DNA of 64,000 bases, taken from assembly GCF_964204645.1 (NCBI RefSeq), contig NC_134035.1, forward strand, positions 9,920,501 through 9,984,500, given 5' to 3'. A model generated the notes under the pieces. The model was not told the DNA's origin. It saw only the letters and a program-made list of their open reading frames with translations, and made no database searches. The translations under genes and the position numbers were made by a program. Origin of the DNA: Tubulanus polymorphus. Taxonomy: Eukaryota; Nemertea; Palaeonemertea; Tubulaniformes; Tubulanidae. This document shows positions 11,011 through 25,600 of this stretch, piece by piece (position 1 is the first letter of the stretch; every line of letters begins with the position of its first letter).

Positions 11011-13692
11011 TCAGATTTACGAATAGCGATCCGCATTTTGCTGTTGTCCGACGAGTAGTTCACCGAATCTCGATACTTTTGCGTGTTTGTTTACGCACAG
11101 ACATTCCCCGGATGTACGTATTTTATCTATCGGAGTTTATGAACTGATTGAAAACTGTTGTGGATTTTATGTTGTTTAGGGCTGTATTTTTTCGAAGCAA
11201 AATCATACGTCTATGTAAGACGGGTTTCCAGGCGTATTTTCTTCGTGGATGACATACTCACTTAATACCTCTTGATCGAATACCTCTTGGATACCAAAAG
11301 TATGGCGTAAATTTTCATTTCATACCAGAATTCAAACGTTACTTCATAATACAAACAATTGTAGTAGATATACGTAGATTGATTTTGAGCTGATTTAAAA
11401 CAAGCGAAAGGAAATGTTCACGAATAAAGAAATTACGAAACATAATTGTAGGCAAAAAAATATTGTAATTACAATTAAGAAAATACAGTTGAATATTTCA
11501 ATTTTGTTTTTATTTCGCATTGGAATTTGACTTTGGAGTTTATATGATAATCTAATTTGACATAAATTCTGATTTCGTATCATGAAAAGTAATGACATAT
11601 ATGCATAAAGCGGCATTTAAATTACACACTTGGGTTGAATTCCTTTTGTTTGTACGTAAAGAATGAGTCTTTTATATGTAGAAATTGGAAACAAGCTTTC
11701 ATATATAGTGACGCTGTCACGCTGTATTTATAGCATTCTGCCGTTAGCAAGGGAGTTGCAAATTTTATACACCCTTATCGCATTTTCAATATAACACTTC
11801 AATTGAGCTTCCAATTACAACGTCGTGTAGGCTTTACATTCGAAAATACCCACTTGATTTTGATAGAAATCTATTGAAGAACTAACAGGAATATGACTCG
11901 TCTATATATAAATACCCTGTTTAAAAAAGCGTCTTCCCCGATAGGCCTAAAATGTACCTATTATTGAAATTTTTTGAAGCACGCCTCTAATTCGTATATC
12001 CATGATTCCTATACAATATACATGTAAAAGTCAGTTCATTGATTGATTTTAATGGAGAGACCTCGGGTTGTACGTCGTGTTAGCACAGACCACCTCCCTG
12101 CACAGACACACGATGAAGTTTCCTCTCGGTAAATAGAATCTTGTTTTCTTTTGATCCGATGCCCACTAGGTGTCCGGGGTTAACAGATTCTGAATCCAAT
12201 TATTGCTCAGTTAGGGTTGAGGTTCAGGTAACATTTGATCTCGTTGCTGCAGGTTTCGCCGCCGTGTGGTTATAGAGCGGTGCGATGTGCCACTCCTCCT
12301 AAACTTCCATTTGCACCGTCTGAAGCGATCGCTTCAACGAAAATAATCAAGACATTTTCGGGACTACGATTAAGATGCATACGAATACGTCACCTTTAAC
12401 GAGAATTTGCTATTCTATAACGTCAAAACAATGATAGTTTTTACGAATGAGATATTGAATTCGATTCAAAAAAAAGATTCATTTTAGACTACGTATAAAA
12501 AATTCATGCCTTGTTTCTCATTTCTGCTGAGTTTAACAGTTGACCCGCCTGCCTATATACCCTGTATGTAAGTTTTTTTTTAGAAATCATGATCAAGCTC
12601 ACCATAACAGACCCGGCAGCTAAAGAAATAAACTGATTACAAATTTCATTGCGAGTTACAAAATAACCAGGTCGATTAGGAGAAACGAGGTATCATTTTT
12701 TAGCATAAGATTCCAAACATTCGTATAAACATTTCATTATCATGCACCAATATAATCAACCTTACTGAAATTATTTCATTTTGAGGAATAGTGATTCCCC
12801 AGAAGCGACGTAGCTGTATGGAAATTGTCTTTCTATATATGGAAGTGGATAGTGACGTCAATGACCAATCGACCAATCAGAATTTACGCCAGGTCTCATT
12901 CGAGAGGGTTTCGCTCTGATCATGGCATATAATTGTTCACATACGCTCGAATGCGATTTAATTTTCATAGTGGAAATATTTTTACTCATGAATATTTCGA
13001 AGGCGATTTATTTTCACATAACAAAACTATTTCTAGGTAATGAACCCGATTCTTTTTTCATAGCGGAACTATTTTCACTTATATTTTTCGATGGAAATCC
13101 ATTTTTTTATGACGAAATAATTTTTTGTCAAGAAATATGGCTTGACCAAATATTAAAAGGCGAACTTCTGTTCGTTTTCAGTGGTCGGAACTAATAACCG
13201 AACCGAACGCACTATAGTTCGATCGTAACACATTTCACCGTGTCGGCCATCTTGGTACTAGGTGTGATATTCTACAACTACAGTACAATGCCATGATCGC
13301 TTTTTCCGGACCACAGTTCTAACTAACACTCGGTTTCACATATAAATAATCGACTTAATCCGATAACCAAGAAAGTTCGCCCGAGTCACCAGACGGCTTT
13401 GGCAGCCGATATGGACGCCGTCACATTCTAGTTCTCTGAACGAAAATAGCAGGGCACAGTTTCATAAAAAAGTGAAACTCAAATTTTTGCTGTAATTACC
13501 ATTGGTTACTTCATGTTTTCAATGTGGACAATAATTCAAACTTGACCGTCTTAAGCTTACACTTGTTCCTGAAACCGGCTTCTGGACCCTCAAATAAATA
13601 CAAAAACCGATGAATTTCAGATAAACTCAACCACGGAAAAACGGAGTATTATTGAGAAAGAATTACAATTACAAGTATACATTATAACGATG
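11011..13692. other. Gene-free AT-rich stretch between convergent genes
   Basis: Separates the plus-strand eight-cysteine gene from the 3' end of the minus-strand transporter. The frame at 12922-13194 is AT-driven without recognisable motifs. The second copy of a dispersed repeat lies at about 13190-13400. Nothing else is supportable. Confidence 0.4.
13190..13400. repeat. Dispersed repeat, copy 2 (pairs with about 5455-5660)
   Basis: Matches the block order of the 5.5 kb copy: CCGAACGCACTATAGTTCGATC, ACACATTTCACCGTG, GGCCATCTTGGTACTAG, then TAATCCGATAACC. Lies just downstream of the transporter's 3' end. Confidence 0.45.
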
Positions 13693-16600
13693 CTATGATT
13701 CACTTTCAAGAGTTGTAACTACCGAATCGGTCTCGGTCTTGTCCGTCTGCGATTGGTCATTTGTTTCGATGTCGTCGTTTTGTTTTTCGCCAGCGTCTGC
13801 GGGTGCTGTATTAGCGGTCGGCGATTCCGGGTCGGCGCCGGAAGTCGTTGTTTGTTGTCGCCGTTTGACCAGATATCCGATGAAGACGATGACGATTAGG
13901 ATTAGAGCGATGAGGAACAACACGGAAGCCACGATGAAAGTTGGACGGTAAGATTTCAGCTGGTCGTACATCATACCTATGAAATATATATTTCAGAATT
14001 TACAGAATGACAAAAAATGTTATTCGAATAACATAGATACCCGATCTATTTTCTTTTGTTAAGAATATCGTGTAATTTTCATGTACCCGTCATTGGTAAG
14101 CCGATTAGCTGACCCATTCCGATAGCGAATTGAGTCATTCCGTAAACGTAGGGTTTGTGTTCGTTCATCTCCACGACCGAAGATATAACAGGATAGGTGA
14201 GAGTCATAAGAAAACCGTCCATAGCTCCGTGAACTGAAATCAAGCATACCATGAAAAAAAAAAATTAAAAAAATTTGATTTACAAAATATTCAAAATATG
14301 TGTTAATTATGAACATTAGTTAGAACATTTTATTAATATGTTAGTTGATAAAATAAAGATCATACTATGAAAATATTATAATAAGATTATCAGAAGAATC
14401 AAATCACAAAATGCCGAGCATTTTACCTAATCTTTAGAGCGTAGGTACAGAGCTTCTATAAATCAATAGATGAAGTCAACTACGGAAACGAGGATATCTA
14501 AAAAGTCTATTTATACTCTCGACATATCTCGAAAGAAAAATGATTTAAACAAAACAAAATTGGAAATGAACTAATACTACTGGCGTACGCTCAAAATGTG
14601 AACCATTTTTGAAGAACGTTTGTTCTCGGGTTTTCGCGTGATTCAACTGCAAGATGTGTTGTTCGTTGAAGGGACGTAGAAGATACCGTGATTTAATGGA
14701 AATTCCTTCATGCTGCAATAACTTACCGATGCAATAAATAGTAACTTGATAAAGTTGACTCGCCAGACTGAGTAAACCGTTAGCCACAGCAAGTGTTCCA
14801 GCTCCAAATATATAAAACCACAATAATTTCGATGACATCAATGTACCTAAAAAAGAATATTTCTTAGAAGTTTTTACGCCGATGCGGCTATCGATAGATG
14901 GCGCAAGAGTTGCTAATAAAATAATCCAACATTACGATTTCAACATTTGCTTCAACGTATCCGATAGTCAACTAACCTAATATAGAAACAACAAAAGTAG
15001 CTAGGGTTTCAGCTATTCCTTCGTAACTGAGAACCATTGAAGCTGTTTTATCGTCGATCCCCAATGTTCCCATGTATTTTATCTGAAAATGAAATATATA
15101 CACTAATACGGAATACGACATCGGCAAAAGGTGCGTTGATTCGGGAAAATGTGTATGCGTAGTTAAAAAGTGTTGACGAGGCAAAATTGTTTTAAATCTG
15201 AGTTGAGTATTGATATATTCTTGTTCACCAATCTGTAAAGGATAACGGTGCCTGTTTTGGCAGATGTCGAGTCATCCGTCAATATATCATTTTTGGATCC
15301 ATCAAACGTTTTGAAATTTATTCTAGCGCTGGGATAATAAACCTTGATTCGTTGGGCGTAACTTACAAAATGTATTTTCGGTATGAATATACCGTAGCTA
15401 ATCAACAAAATGGCGAGTATCCAAGGCGATGTCAGACCACTGAGTGAGTTCACATAATTTCCGATGTTCTCAAGGCACGTTGGATTCTTTTTCTGGGCAG
15501 ACGCTTCGCCGTCGAGATCTTCGTAGTCGCGCTGTTTTTTGCCGCCAGAGCGGCGCATTATGATCGCCGGCAAGATACCGACGACGCCGATGATCACCGC
15601 GAATATGCGGTAGGTGTCGCGCCAGTCGGCCGTCTCGTGTTGGTCGAGATACACGGCGACTGGGTTCACGACCAACACCCCTAGAAAAATGCGAAAAAAA
15701 TATAACGTATTTCATTCGAAAATTTAGATGTATTTCTATTCATTTTTATATATTTAAGTTAATAAGTAGTGAAAAATTGTTGTTTTGGGCGTAAGTTGCT
15801 AGAATCAAAGGTTACTTATGGTACGGAGCCTCGGTAGGTGATATGGTGAAAAATATCCTTTTTTCTTGAGGTAACGAAATAATCGATTATGGCACCACGT
15901 CGCACGCGACCAAAAACATTTCGTTCCCACGAGAAAAATCGTCGTCTCGTAAAGAAAAATCAGTTCGAGCGAAAAGTTTTTCGTTTTTCCCACGGAATGA
16001 AAAATAGAAAATAAAAAAAAAGTTCGATGATTGGGAATTCGACGTATTTTTTTGACGTACCTATCGGAGGACCGATTGTCACGAAACTCGTGGCCAGCAC
16101 GTGATGCGGGTGAGTTTCGGGGAAGTAGCTCTCGATGACACCGAACGGAATGTACATCACGAAACTGGAACCGATGCCGTACAGAACGCAATAAGTGAAA
16201 AACATCCAACTCAACCCGTGCAGGTATGACGTCGACACGAGGCTAACCGTGCATATCAGTATGCCGATAATGAACGGCCATCGGTCGCCCATTTTCTTCT
16301 GGGTTCGAATCACGATCGGTGTCATCAGCAGATTCAGCGCGTACGGTAGAGCGGCCATCCATCCTGAAAAGGCAATTTGAATTAGATTAACTACGAAAAC
16401 ATTTAGAATCGTCTGTTGAGATTGAGGTATACTAGTTTGTTCTAATGTGAGATAGCTTCTTAGAATGTTATGTGTAATGAATAAACGTAATGTCGTTATT
16501 GTGTTAGTTGTTGAACTCGAGATCTATCGAGATGGTGTCGTGTGGAAAACCGACTTAACAAATTGAATTAAGCTCGATTCGGAGCTTTGGAGATCATTCC

Positions 16601-19600
16601 GTTCATAAAAAATAAATAAATATGTCGCTCCCTCGAAGATTAAGTACATGTTCTTTATCGCGCAAGACCCAAAAGGTTTATTCATGTTTAGTTTCTGCAT
16701 TGACTAATCAACTAAGTTAGTTTATAGGTCCATGATTATAGCTGATAGCTGATAGCTGTTGTAATATTCACATTTATCGCTGTTTAATATTCGAATCGTT
16801 CTGATATTAGACGTAATACGATATTATTGTATGTTATGCATGGATGTTCATTAATGGTTTCAGGCGATCATTAATTACCCGATTTGCTTCGAATTTATAC
16901 ATACATTTCTGCGTGCGCACACACACGTGTTTTTCAAGCACGCTCGTTCGCAGCTGATGCTGTTTGACCGATATGTTATAGAGAACCGTGATTTATTCAA
17001 TGAATGAATCGAGCTGACAAAGAGATTTTTGTGTGCAAAATTTGGTATGATATATATCCTAACTATTTTTGCTGGCCCTCGCTTCACACAAGCTACTTTA
17101 TATATCGATACATATGAATATATATGTGAACATGAAATGTAAAAAGTTTTAGGCTTTTAGCTTGATTGTTTTGTAATGGATATGAATTAAAATCCATTTC
17201 ATCTATGTTGGATAATGGACTCGATGGACTTGAAATAATTGTGGAGGGGAATTTAAAAAAAAATATCATGAAAATATCTTGAAACATTTAATTCGTTACT
17301 AATTAAGTGATCGGGGGAGGGGAATTTGAAAAAAAAAAACTTTATTTCGGAGATCTTTTTGGTTAATAATACTCGAATATAGTCTATTGCTCCCTACACA
17401 CCTAACTGACGCCGCCATTTTTGCTAGTCATGCTATTTATTGAATTTACTGACAAACACATCCATTAGAACACTAGCCATGGCGAATGTTTTTGTGTATG
17501 ATATCAAAAGATGATCTAGCAGTGAAAAAAAACTATATATGATTATTTCTATTTTCATATCTATGCTTAGAAATAAGGTGGGGGAGCAGGAAAAAGAATA
17601 GAAATATGTTTTTTTAATCCCAGATATAGGAAAAGTTCGTTGGCGGATCCGTAATACAACTACCGGTGATAAAAGAATCCGCCTTACTGGAAAAAAGAAA
17701 CGATAGAACATTAACGTCAATACGATCAACTAGACCGGGAAATCTCGTATGTAACATTCGCTACCACGATGTTTTATCGGGTGCAACAACTTTGTTATCG
17801 TTTGCCGTGCTATAAATTATTTAAACTCAGTCGTCGTTTTATTCGACATAATGTTGTTTAAGTGTCAGGTCGTAATACGACGGACGACGACGTTTCAGCG
17901 CTCTCTACCAGAATATTGCCCAGTCGTCTGTACATACATAAGCCATGAGATCATGAAATACCTCGATTTTGCAGGGGTGGATCCAGGTAGGAGCACAAGG
18001 AGCACGTGCCCTTTTGAAAATGCGATGGTAATTCTTTCACGGCACAATTCCACCTCCAACTAATGGAATAGCGACTCGCAGCACAAAATTCAGCTTATAT
18101 TCTCTTTAAAGGACATATGCTATCTGAATAGAACATTGTGAAAAAAAGTTTTTTTTGCTAATATCAAATGCTACCGGTTCGAATTTTATTTTAGCTATTA
18201 TTGAGAAAAATGACTCTCAAGTGCCCAGAAATTGCACGAAAATTCACTGAAATTCAAAAACTTTCCACACCCTTGTTTTGGTTTGACGCTCGCTCGGCGT
18301 GGAATTGTCCATTTTAACTGTATGCTTGTGTTCCTGTCCCTGTATCCGCCCCTGATCCAACGAAATGAAAGACTCCCCTAGCGCTTGTCGTTGATATCGA
18401 GCGCACTATGGTAAATTTTCAAAAAGCTGTGCATATTATCGTGTAATCACCCTGTAGGGAGTAACCAACAAACGGCTCGAATTCACCCCTGAAGTAGAAC
18501 TTCTGCTTGTTTATATGTTCCACGTGTATCAGCACTAATTTCGTCTTGTTTTATTGATACGCGGAATGACACATTTGAGTAAGGCTACAATTTCTGTGTA
18601 TGAACGCGACTATTAATAACTTAGTTTAAAAAATTTACGAAAAACGATGAAATGATATTATGAAAAGCAGGTGTTCCATTAGGGATGATACGACGATTAC
18701 TGTGAATAACGACATAATATTCTGGATCCAATCTGTCCGGAAGAAATTATCTCCTCAAAAGTTTCCCAAGTCGTTTCTTCAAGTAGGGCACTTTAGGTTT
18801 TTTAAATTCTGGATCCAATTCCACAGTCGTGAGTTAGAGTTAACTCTGAGTTTAAGTCAGTTCACTTGAGTTAACTCAAATCTGATCTCGGTGGAACTGG
18901 GTCCTGGATGAGTACCAAAATAACGTTTTTCTAATCGTGGTCGAGCCCCCATTTCTTTCTTCAGCGAAAACATGGCATATGGATTTTCTTTTTTCTTTGC
19001 TGACATTTTTCCGATCTTCTTAAAATCAGTTGCAGCTGAATTCGATTCGTTGAGCGATACTGTTTCCGACAAGTGAACGCTAATCGATTTCATTCGAAAA
19101 CAGCTGGACCACGTCGTATTCAGCTATTTACATAAGAATTATTTGAAATTACGCCTACACAAGAATATATCGCTTGAATTCAGCAGTAAATTAACTTTCT
19201 AATTGACGCATGGTGTTAATAATGTATTCCGGTTCGATTAGATAGAGTTATAATAATCCGAACGAGGTTGATTTCAATTTTCAAAACAGCTACGAAAGAA
19301 AGGGAAATAAATTAAATTGAGCAATTACGTAAAAACGATTAATTTCAATTTCCGAAATTCTCGACGGGAAAGAAATGAATCTGTCGATGTTTGATAACGA
19401 GGTGACGTTAACGACCTTGTAGATATCGACACAAAGACGTTTACTAAAAGCTCATTTCCCTCGTGGTTGTACACAGCTTAATAATCAAATCGTATATCGA
19501 ATACGCGATGGTTTTAAATAATTCATAAACAGCAATAATAGAAGGGGATAGAAGGAGAAATATGATGGTCGAGTCACGCCATGTCAGTCGCGTTTACAGC

Positions 19601-22600
19601 GAGAACTTCTCCATTACATCGTTGACGAGCAATTTAGTCGTTGGGAATTTCTCTTTGAGTCACTATATACGTGTCTCTAGAGGTTGACAATGATTTGATA
19701 GTATAAGTTGAGTACTTTATCTCGAAGCGTATATGCATATTTTGATATCTTAGCGGATCGGCTGGATAGTAAGAATAGTGGAGGAAAGTCTGCAATTCGA
19801 TGGGTATTTGACGTGTTGAATAAAGGTTGATACCTACGAAAACTATGGCCTAAATTTCAGATTACTGGTTCAAATGTAGAAAATGTGCATTTTCAAGTAA
19901 TGCGTTTTAGATATTTCCTTTTCCAATTCTCCACGATGTGAGTTTTCATCCTAAGTGTATCAAAGGCACTCGAAAGTCTGGAATTTGATACGTGGACTGA
20001 ATTAAGGTTGATGACCACGAAACTTTTGGCCAAAAATCAGATGGGATTGTGCCAAGACATTTCCTCCTCCACTTTTCTGAGATGTATGTTTTTCACATCT
20101 AAATGCACTTGAAAATCTACAGGACTACGGAATTTCACATATCAACCAAGGGATGAGTTCCCGAAAAAATGGACCAGGTTGTTGCTTGAATTTAGATATA
20201 GAATCCGATCGTTTTGATGGCGATACACAGAGATAGACCATGGAACCTGACCCTCTCTCGCTCTCTCTCTCTCTATTCTTACAAAACCTACGAATCATTA
20301 ATTAAATTCTATCGTCAACATTTCCCATGTGAAAACCGAGTCGTGTGTTACATGTCCGCGATAATTTGATTGATAAATCGCTTCGTGTTTTCGGTAAACA
20401 TTTCGTCGACATAAATTACTCATAAAACGCAAATGCGAACCGCGTATGGAAAACGCGCACCGTTCAGTCATACGTCCTCCGCATAAATCCATTACGTAGA
20501 CACCGATTTTTTCTTTAAGTCAGCCGGTACCAAATTTATGTATCAGTCGGTATTTGTCCAGTTTTGTGGGGTTTTTCTGCGCGAGAAGATACGCGAGTTC
20601 ACTGGGCGGTGTCTATATCGCCGTGGCGTAAATGATGTATTGATTTTTTTCGTAGGCAGACGAAAGCCGCAAAACGCGGTTGATGTTCGACGATATCAAA
20701 CGACCCGACGATACAGTCGTTATTGTTTTTTTTTCTGTGTGATAATGAACATTTTTGGGTGGATACTGGGCGGTGGCTATAATGAGTTTTATATATCTAT
20801 AATATCATGGACGTATAAACTAGATTTATACATTTTATACGTATATTTTTCTAGTTTTTACGTCCATGATTGTATCTATCAAATTCAACGTAACACATGT
20901 TTGGTGGTATTTCAAATGACTCCAAACGTGGACTAGCTGAAGTCGCCGCGGTACCATATGCAATTTTCGACTCCGGGATACTGACATTGTATTGTATGAT
21001 TAGTATGATTGCATACATAACGAGATTGTGACATCAAAGTATACATATAGCTCTTGAATAGTTAATGAACGACAGAAGTGTAGTATACCAGAAGTCACTA
21101 GGGTCATTAGCGGAGTGTCAAGATAACTCAATGATTTCATTTCAGTCATTGGAAATAAACCGGCCGCTTAAAGTAGGCCTACGAGGTTATAAGCTATGAA
21201 TAAAGAGCTTTACAGTAATGTTATATATATTTTCGTACATCTATATATTTTCGCCGATAGACAGGGCTGGATCCGGGGTTCAGTTTTGACAACTTCTGGC
21301 CAATGAAAAAGGGCAGGTGTTTAAAAAATTGCACATTAGGGAATCAACAACCCGAATTCACGGGAATACAGACTGCTCATTCAGGTTCCCGAAGGGGTAC
21401 AGCGGGATACCCTCAACCCACACCCAAAACACATCGGATCATGTGTGTTCCTTGAAATCTACTCCGGAAGAAATTATCTCCTCAAAAGTTTCCCAAGTCG
21501 TTTCTTCAAGTAGGGCATTTTAGATTTTTTGACGAGTACTTCGCATGAGGCATGTGAGGCATCATGAATCAACCCCTGTTAGATTTTTTCTCAATAATCC
21601 TCTGCAGTTTATTATTGTAAAAATTACCACCGCACCTGTTCGTGAAAATAATCTCCATCGATATATTGAATTCCACTGTTATTTCATCATTCTTTATATA
21701 TATAATACCGTGTATGTATGTAACATTCGATGTCAATACGTTGCATTTCGGAGATGTAACGCAAGGGGGAGAGGGATTTTCAGGTTGATATCCACATCAA
21801 AAAATATCTTTTTCTTGCAACACTGCTATTCCAAATGGTTCTTAAAAAAGCAGTAGTAACTCCTTCGTCACTGATTGTGAAATTTCAGAAAATGCATCTG
21901 GAGGCTTCAATTTTTCGTAGAAAAATAATTTCGCACTTGGCACTTGCTACACTGCTGATAATCTTAACCTTTGAATCCCCCCCCCCCCCATGTCTAAACC
22001 CGGATCAGCCCCTGTAATGGTAATGTGTTTGCGGTTCTATCCTCAAAATGGCTACGATTGCATTCGAAATGGTTTGAATTTCAATAATCATCGCCCATTT
22101 TACCGCGAAACGTAAAATGATCGTACTAGATGAATACGACTTTACATTAAAAATTTATCAGTAAAGAGAAAACCGACGCGGTGTAGTTCATTTGTAGTTC
22201 ATTTTTTCACGATGCGTCATTGCTTGTAATCGATAATATCTAGAATTTCAAGTACTCTTAATTGAAACCAACCAGCACGAATACAACTAGTTGCACTCTA
22301 TCTGAGGACGATGATAATAACGGGAACAAAGCTGTAGCTATATAGAAACCGGTTAAAATGATGACTAGTTTGGAGAGATTGAAATGAACGTAGATACCGT
22401 TTATTTCCAATTGCATTTGTTGTCATTCATAGCAGAACGAACTAATCGGGGTCTGTCGTATAGAATATGGGTAAATCATAAAGGTACTTCAAAGAGATTG
22501 AAGCATAGTTCTCTCAATTAAATCATACACGGGAAATACCAATCAGTCGTAATTTCTATGAGTTTGTATGAGCTTAATTCTACGCTTTCCACGGAAATGT

Positions 22601-25600
22601 CACAGGCATCAAGGGATAAGCCCTCCGTTCCTCATTTCCCCCATTCCGACATAAAAACCATCGCGACCACGATACTCAGTCAATGAACTCAGTGAATTCA
22701 TGATGCCGACCAACCACTCATCCAGCACACCAACAGTAGTTTTTACGCAGATTTTGGGGGTAAAAATCATCGAATTTAAGCAGACATCTAAACGCGACGA
22801 AATTCGCTTTTCTCTTGCACCTGAACAAATACGACATATTGTCGTATATACATTTGTATGATATCGATTCAGCGTTTTGGAGACTACTATAGTAGTACAT
22901 GAGTACATATGTAAACGATATATCAGTCCACATTTTCATCGACATTTCATCAATACAAATATTTGACAATGTATTTTCCGATATTGTCTCGTTCACCGAT
23001 ACTTGCTTACCGCCTTCTACACCGCAGTACCGCCACTGAATTCATTTTCACGATATAATTAGTATTCGCTTTCTTTAAAAACGATTTCAAATGTTATACG
23101 TAACGTAACGTTTTTACCCAGTCCCTATATACGATGATTTGGCAATATTCGAACTTTCAAATTTATGATGTCGATTAAGTATCGAATTTGTCAATTGTAA
23201 ACTGTATATTTATTCAATAGTATTCGTCAGGCATATGCCTCGATTTTCACGCCAAATCATCGCCGATGCTCCGGGCGGATGTCGGGTTGTAATGTATACA
23301 TATACTTCATTTATAATACATTTAATATGTTTTGCCTCGATTGAATTTTTAGGGGGCACTCCCCGAGTTGAATTATCTCCTAGTATGAATAGAGTTTACA
23401 CTAAGGGATAATTCATTTTCTAGTTATGAGTGCCTACAGGTTATTTCTATCTTAAGAAAATAGAAAAAAATGAAAATATTGGTACAAACAAAATATTTTT
23501 CAAACAGAAACGAGAAAACTAACTAGAAAGATTGTCGCCTTGAAAAATAATATATAAATATTGTTTAATTATTGTCGCGATAGTTTAGATTATATACTAT
23601 TAAGGATCAATAAACTTATTTCGGATTTGAATAAATCAATAATTGAATTGACCGGAAATCATGACGTAGTGCACCTCAACCTCTCAATCCTCTCAAATAT
23701 AATCATCAAGATTTATCAAAAATAAAATAAGAGTTATGAAATATATTCAATTACAAGATAAGCGCCTAATTCACAGTTTTAGTTGTTATTTTGAAACGCC
23801 AAAATTGATGACGTAGTGCGCATCGACTATCACAGAACCCCTTAAATAACGCATACTAGCTATCAATATATGTATATACCAACATTATTGTAACGGTTTT
23901 TACGGAGTCAAGAAAACTTCGTATCAAAATTTATCGGTGATGTAACGCTGGATCTTCAATTCTTTTTTAAAAATATAAAACTTTGTTACATTTCCTTAGG
24001 GTCTGTGAAGACTTTCGCTTTCGTTTGCGACCATATTTTCTAATGCGTCGTATATTACGTAAGTGCACAGTGTTTAAGATAACGCAGGTGCCAGCGACAG
24101 CGCTCAGGTCGTTGTTGTTGATGTAATCCGGTAAAACGCGAGAGTGCACACATCTTACTTTCCTTGTCTACGAATGAATGTTGGGCAAACATTTCGCCCA
24201 CAGTAACGCTATCGTTGATGTGTGTTTTTTTCTGTTGCTGCAGCGATGAGTCAGAGTTACATGTGTTATCCGCTGTTTTGTGTTTTCATTTGACGACTCA
24301 ATATACCCCATGGCGGTATTTGGCTCGTGACGGAGCTCAGGAACACAATTTACCGCCGTATTTTATTTGTGTGTTAATTTCGTTCATAATTGTGTTTACC
24401 CCACACAGATATCTTTGATTCAATTGCAAAACCATATCCGATTTTTCTGTTATATATAGAATTTTTTCGAATGATTTTAAGAAACGGTCGTGGGTATTGC
24501 TTATTCAATTCACTTTAATTCAATCCAATATTCACTTCACGGAAAAGGAGTTTAATAAAATCAGGAGAAGAATAAACAACGAAAGAAAAGCCATTTTACG
24601 TTGTTAACGCAGTACCAAAATGAAAGAGAGATAATTCAAAAAAATATCCCAGAAGTATTCATCGTATTGAAAAATGAAAAATATGAAGATGATGTTATCA
24701 TTGCCTATTTCGTTCTCGGCAGGTGTGGTAGGTTTGTGAGGGACACCATAACAAAAAGACAATCAAACGCAATCTACCAATCAAATAAGAACAGGGTCAA
24801 TCCCTATTTTAGAATTTAAAAAAAAGATCGTTCGAACTATTGTTCGAGTGTAGATTTTGGCTTTCGCTCCATACAGAATCGAGAACAGATCAAAGAACGG
24901 TGCTCGTTTCATCAAACAGATCACGTTATCAGCGAATGGTCATTAAAGCCTCCCCTATTTCGAGAACAGATGCGTAACATGAAGAGCGACGCATTAAACG
25001 ATAATTCCATAGTCAATATACCATATAGTAGGGAGAGGGTATCAGCGATATCAAAGTAGCATTTCTATCGACATTTCAAAGTCGTTCTCGAAGTATCACC
25101 CGAACACCGGTAGTAAAATCGAAACCCCTGTTTCGCTCCCGTCAGATGTGGTGGTGGTTTTGAAAGGGACACCAAATAAAGACAAATCAAACGAAATCTA
25201 CCAATCGAATAAATAACAGGGACAATCCCTATGTTCAGATCAAAAATAGTGAAAATCAAACAATTCGTCGTTATAACCCACAACTGTTGTAACAACTACT
25301 GTTCAATTGATAAGATTTTGAAAATGGCTCATAGATTTGTGTCGAACATCAGATTCTCTCCTAGTTTTTCCTATCTTACTGCGGGTTTATAGTTTCACTT
25401 TATAGTTGTTATATTGTTTACTTCACGTTTTAATCAAGCCAAGCAATCGAAACTTTATGCCGTTCAGTCGCTGATAAAACTAGCACGAGCATGATAATAA
25501 TTTTTATCAATTTTCATCCGTAGCAATTATTGGATCAAATCATTAATTCGATGAAATATGGATTGTTCAAATATTGTTACAGCCGCGGTTACGATATAAA

